From contig QKYT01000109.1 of NCBI GenBank assembly GCA_003550305.1, positions 93,947 through 157,946 on the forward strand: a DNA stretch of 64,000 nucleotides. Direction: 5' to 3'. Position numbers and translations under genes: made by a program. The notes beneath the pieces are model-generated. The model ran no database searches, was not told the DNA's origin, and saw only the letters and a program-made list of their open reading frames with translations. This document shows, in pieces, positions 61,255 through 64,000 of this stretch (within the stretch, counting starts at the first letter, position 1; each line of letters opens with the position of its first letter). The stretch is from Glomus cerebriforme (taxonomy: Eukaryota > Glomeromycota > Glomeromycetes > Glomerales > Glomeraceae).

Positions 61255-62280
61255 TTTTTTGTATTTTACTTCGTAAAAAGACAATTTTGTCTTCAAACCG
61301 ACTCCTGTTCAAAAGGAAACTTTTTTTTATAAAAGATAGGTGATATATAGTCTGAAATTACGAATAAACAACAAGTTTGCAAACTTAGAGAATAACAAAA
61401 AAAAAAAAAAAAAAAGTTCCCGAAATTTATACGTCTTGAAAATTTCAAATATGTTGCATAAGGTTACACGGCGTGATACGAATTATTACAGGACAAATAC
61501 AGTATATTTACAGTCATAAGGACCGGCTATGTAAAAAAAAACCAAAATTGGTATCTTATATATATGCTTATCAAATATCATGCTTTTATACAAGGCTCGT
61601 AATGACAGCAAAACTCGTATTTCAAAAAATGAGGTATGTCGCGTTTTATTTTCATTACTGATTACCTTCAATTTTATCAATTCTGAGCTCAAACCTTTTT
61701 TACCGCCTTATTTTTGACATCATGCGTATGTATGAAAGGTTACATAAGTCACATGAAATATGAAGTCATATGGCGCAAACTATACTATTATACTATATAA
61801 CAAAAAATCAAAAATGAAATAAAACTTTGCCTAAAATTACAATATACTAATCTACTATAATGTTAATATAATAATAATAATTACCTGCATTATAAAAAAG
61901 TATAATTATAAGAAATCTATATAAAAAATTTATTAAAATGATATAGATTTTTATTTAAAATTATATCATATAATTAATAATTTTAATATTATATTATAAA
62001 GTTATTTATTTTTGGCAAATTAATCAAGTTTATTGTATTAATATTTTAACAACTTTTTTTAGAAGTTTTTATTTAGTTAATTTAAATCTTACTCAAATAA
62101 TTAAAGAAAAAGAAATTAGTAAAAGAAAATTAAATTATATTGCAAAATATAATAGATTATTGCTTATAAATCAATAAATTCAGTAATAAATTTGAAATTA
62201 GCACTAAAAAAATAGTTATTAATTACAATCATTTGCTAACAAATAATAAAATAAAACTAATTATTTAATCAAAATTTTTT
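61255..62280. other. AT-rich spacer, no gene seen
   Basis: Upstream of the RING gene; a run of As at 61398-61415. No protein family is recognisable. The right part grades into the decayed transposase below. Confidence 0.5.
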
Positions 62281-63060
62281 TTTCAAATTTACAAATTCTC
62301 AGATTTATTTTAGATCTTCTAAAAAAAATAATACTTTCTTTAAAATTAAAAAAAAACTATACTTGCCAATTATTTTCTGAGTTTGGCAAAACTCATAGTT
62401 ATCTTAAAGAAATTACAGTACTTAGATTATTAAACCAAAATTATGATATCAAAATAATTAATAAAAGATTTGATAAATTTAATAATAATAAGTATATTAC
62501 TTATTTTTTTTTAAATCTCTAATTCAAAAATGCACTACTTAAAAAATATGCTCTCAAAAGAATTATTAAATATACAGTTTCAATTAAAAAAAATTTTGGT
62601 TTTGACCATTATAAGACTAAAATTTTATATGATCAAATACAAAAATATATTAATGAGCAAAATCCATTTAATTTAATATTAGTTTTACTAAAGATAATCC
62701 CATAAATTGGTAGAAATATATTAATACCAAACTAAAACCAAATGTTCTTTTAAGAATTGCATATTATTTATTTATAATATATTTTAATTCAGCAACTTGC
62801 AAATGAAAATTTTTAACTTAGAATAATTATTTTATAAACATTACTTAAATCTTAATATGAATAAACTAAAATCTATATGCAAAATAATTTTATATTAAAA
62901 ATCTCATTTAAAAACTGAACATAAATTTTATGGAATTAATCAAAAAAAAATACTTACTTATCTTAGTAATAATAAAATTAATATATGTATTACAGAAGCA
63001 TTTGCAGAAATAAATGATGAAAAATATAGGGATAAAAAAACTTCTATTTAAAAATTAATT
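62281..63060 (+). pseudogene. Decayed hAT transposase, C-terminal part
   Basis: The plus strand carries the hAT dimerisation region in several broken frames. Near 62690-62815 the relic reads NPINW, a TAG where a conserved Trp is expected, KYINTKLKPNVLLRIAYYLF, then NSATC followed by AAA TGA AAA where a Glu-Arg-Gly is usual. Upstream come EFGKTHSYLKEIT and RRIIKYTVS-like helices, and downstream KSHLKTEHKFYG and ITEAFAEINDEKY. Many stops interrupt it. The differences from expected codons run G-to-A or C-to-T, as if methylated cytosines decayed. No ends or target duplication could be found. It is not functional. Confidence 0.7.
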
Positions 63061-63461
63061 ATAAGTATACATAAAACTGAAATAATTTAATTTTGACTAT
63101 TTTGGAAATTAAAATGGTCAAAATTATTTTGAATCTAGGTTTATAAAAGTTGGATGATCAAAATCAATTATAATAACTGAAATCAATTACAATAGTTGAA
63201 AATGATTATAATAGTCAGAATTTATTATCCAATAAAAAGTGTTAAAATCTCATAATTTACATAATTACTGAGGATATATACATAATTTATAGAATGTATT
63301 CATTTTATGACACTTAATATGTTTAACTTGTAAAAAAAATTTATATAATTACTGTAATACCATATTTTTATATTTATCAATAATCTACTCCTTTTTTATG
63401 ATAAATTTTATCTTTTTTTCTTTTAAATCTTAATAAATTGAATATTAAATAAATTTTTATA

Positions 63462-63842
63462 ATGTCCAATTATGAAACTTCTGATTATACTGATATTTCT
63501 TCTATATCTAATATAAATTTAAAATAAAACAAATAAGATACTAAAAATTCTAATGCTGGTCAAAAGAAAAATCCTGTATAGGAATATTTTGATTAGCAAG
63601 GTACCCAAAAAAATAGTTATGTAGGTTGTATTTGCAAAGAATGTGGCTAAAAAAAAAATGTTAAAAAAGCATATGAGATAGTTAAATATTTAGCACTTTC
63701 ATGTTCTAAAGTTACAGGTGATGTAAAAAATATTTTTCTTCAAGAATTGAGACATCAAAATATACTTAAACCTGATAATTCTACAGATGATCTTGATCAT
63801 CTTACACCTGATAATGGTCAACCTAAAAAAAGCAAAAAATAA
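63462..63842 (+). pseudogene. Decayed hAT transposase N-terminus with BED-type zinc finger
   Basis: A 127-codon frame begins at an ATG and carries several in-frame stops. It contains a recognisable BED finger: NPV, stop (expected Trp), EYFD, then CICKECG with the Cys pair, stop, KKNVKKAYEIVKYLALSC. The His of the second ligand pair reads Tyr, again a C-to-T type change. It then continues VTGDVKNIFLQEL. BED fingers stand at the start of hAT transposases. As it lies downstream of a C-terminal relic on the same strand, the two belong to different copies or a rearranged one. Confidence 0.7.
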
Positions 63843-63954
63843 TATTAATATAAACAAAAATAATATCAAAATTTGAATCTACTGAAATTGATAGTACTAA
63901 GACATAATGATATAATTATGCTTTACAAGATTTTTTATATATTATGGTTAGTGT

Positions 63955-64000
63955 TCCGCAGACGATTCGGCCGAATTGAATTTAATTCGGATTCGATTCG
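63955..64000. repeat. CG-rich repeat cut by the window edge
   Basis: Near 63955 the AT-rich relic changes abruptly to sequence containing 'gattcggccgaattgaa' and 'attcggattcgattcg', with several CpGs. It is a self-complementary, repetitive start of something continuing past the window. It might be a younger insertion inside the relic. Confidence 0.4.

Overview
The window is nuclear DNA from an AT-rich filamentous fungus. Genes are broken by many short GT-AG introns, untranslated DNA is full of A/T homopolymers, and the proteins are fungal in kind (EB1/Mal3, Cyc8/Ssn6, Rxt2-like, Cdc50/Lem3, a Syn8-like SNARE, HMG-box and F-box proteins). Low GC, retained metazoan-like genes (SCAI, XLF, TMEM115, DPM2) and decayed hAT transposons fit an early-diverging lineage such as Glomeromycotina (Rhizophagus-like). 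That placement is inference, not proof. There is one 61-N assembly gap (42432-42492) and one isolated N (3650).

Layout. 0.3-7.1 kb: RCK/MAK-family kinase, EB1, DPM2, all plus strand. 7.8-11.9 kb: divergent pair of a Gln/Ser-rich Rxt2-like corepressor subunit and a Tra2-like splicing factor. 13.9-20.3 kb: ASXH/DEUBAD chromatin protein, HMG-box protein, F-box protein. 21.3-26.1 kb: DBP8 helicase, tail-anchored Qc-SNARE, SET/NAP histone chaperone. 26.1-29.0 kb: gene-free repeat island with a long inverted repeat. 29.0-36.1 kb: ARP2, TMEM115-like rhomboid pseudoprotease, FYVE-armadillo protein. 36.1-38.4 kb: gene-free with short repeats. 38.4-48.8 kb: Cyc8/Ssn6, XLF-like NHEJ factor, cardiolipin synthase, BioF-type PLP synthase. 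49.9-56.6 kb: CDC50/LEM3, SCAI, YIPF5. 56.8-57.2 kb: a 327-bp hAT-type MITE with 8-bp target duplication. 58.4-61.3 kb: NHP2 and a RING E3 with several SUMO-interaction motifs (STUbL). 61.3-64 kb: two heavily decayed hAT transposase relics.

Most genes are housekeeping and there is no operon-like unit. Several neighbours are divergent over short shared promoters (SNARE/SET, ARP2/TMEM115, cardiolipin synthase/BioF, Rxt2/Tra2), and others converge with short 3' gaps. Exon models were built by hand: each junction uses GT-AG and keeps frame, and the conserved family sequence reads through it. Spans are start codon to stop codon.

Items most worth a second look: the SNARE whose membrane anchor lies in a separate last exon that intron retention would remove; the STUbL with clustered SIMs; the FYVE-ARM protein with 17- and 19-nt micro-exons; the hAT MITE; and the transposase relics, whose stops look like C-to-T decay.
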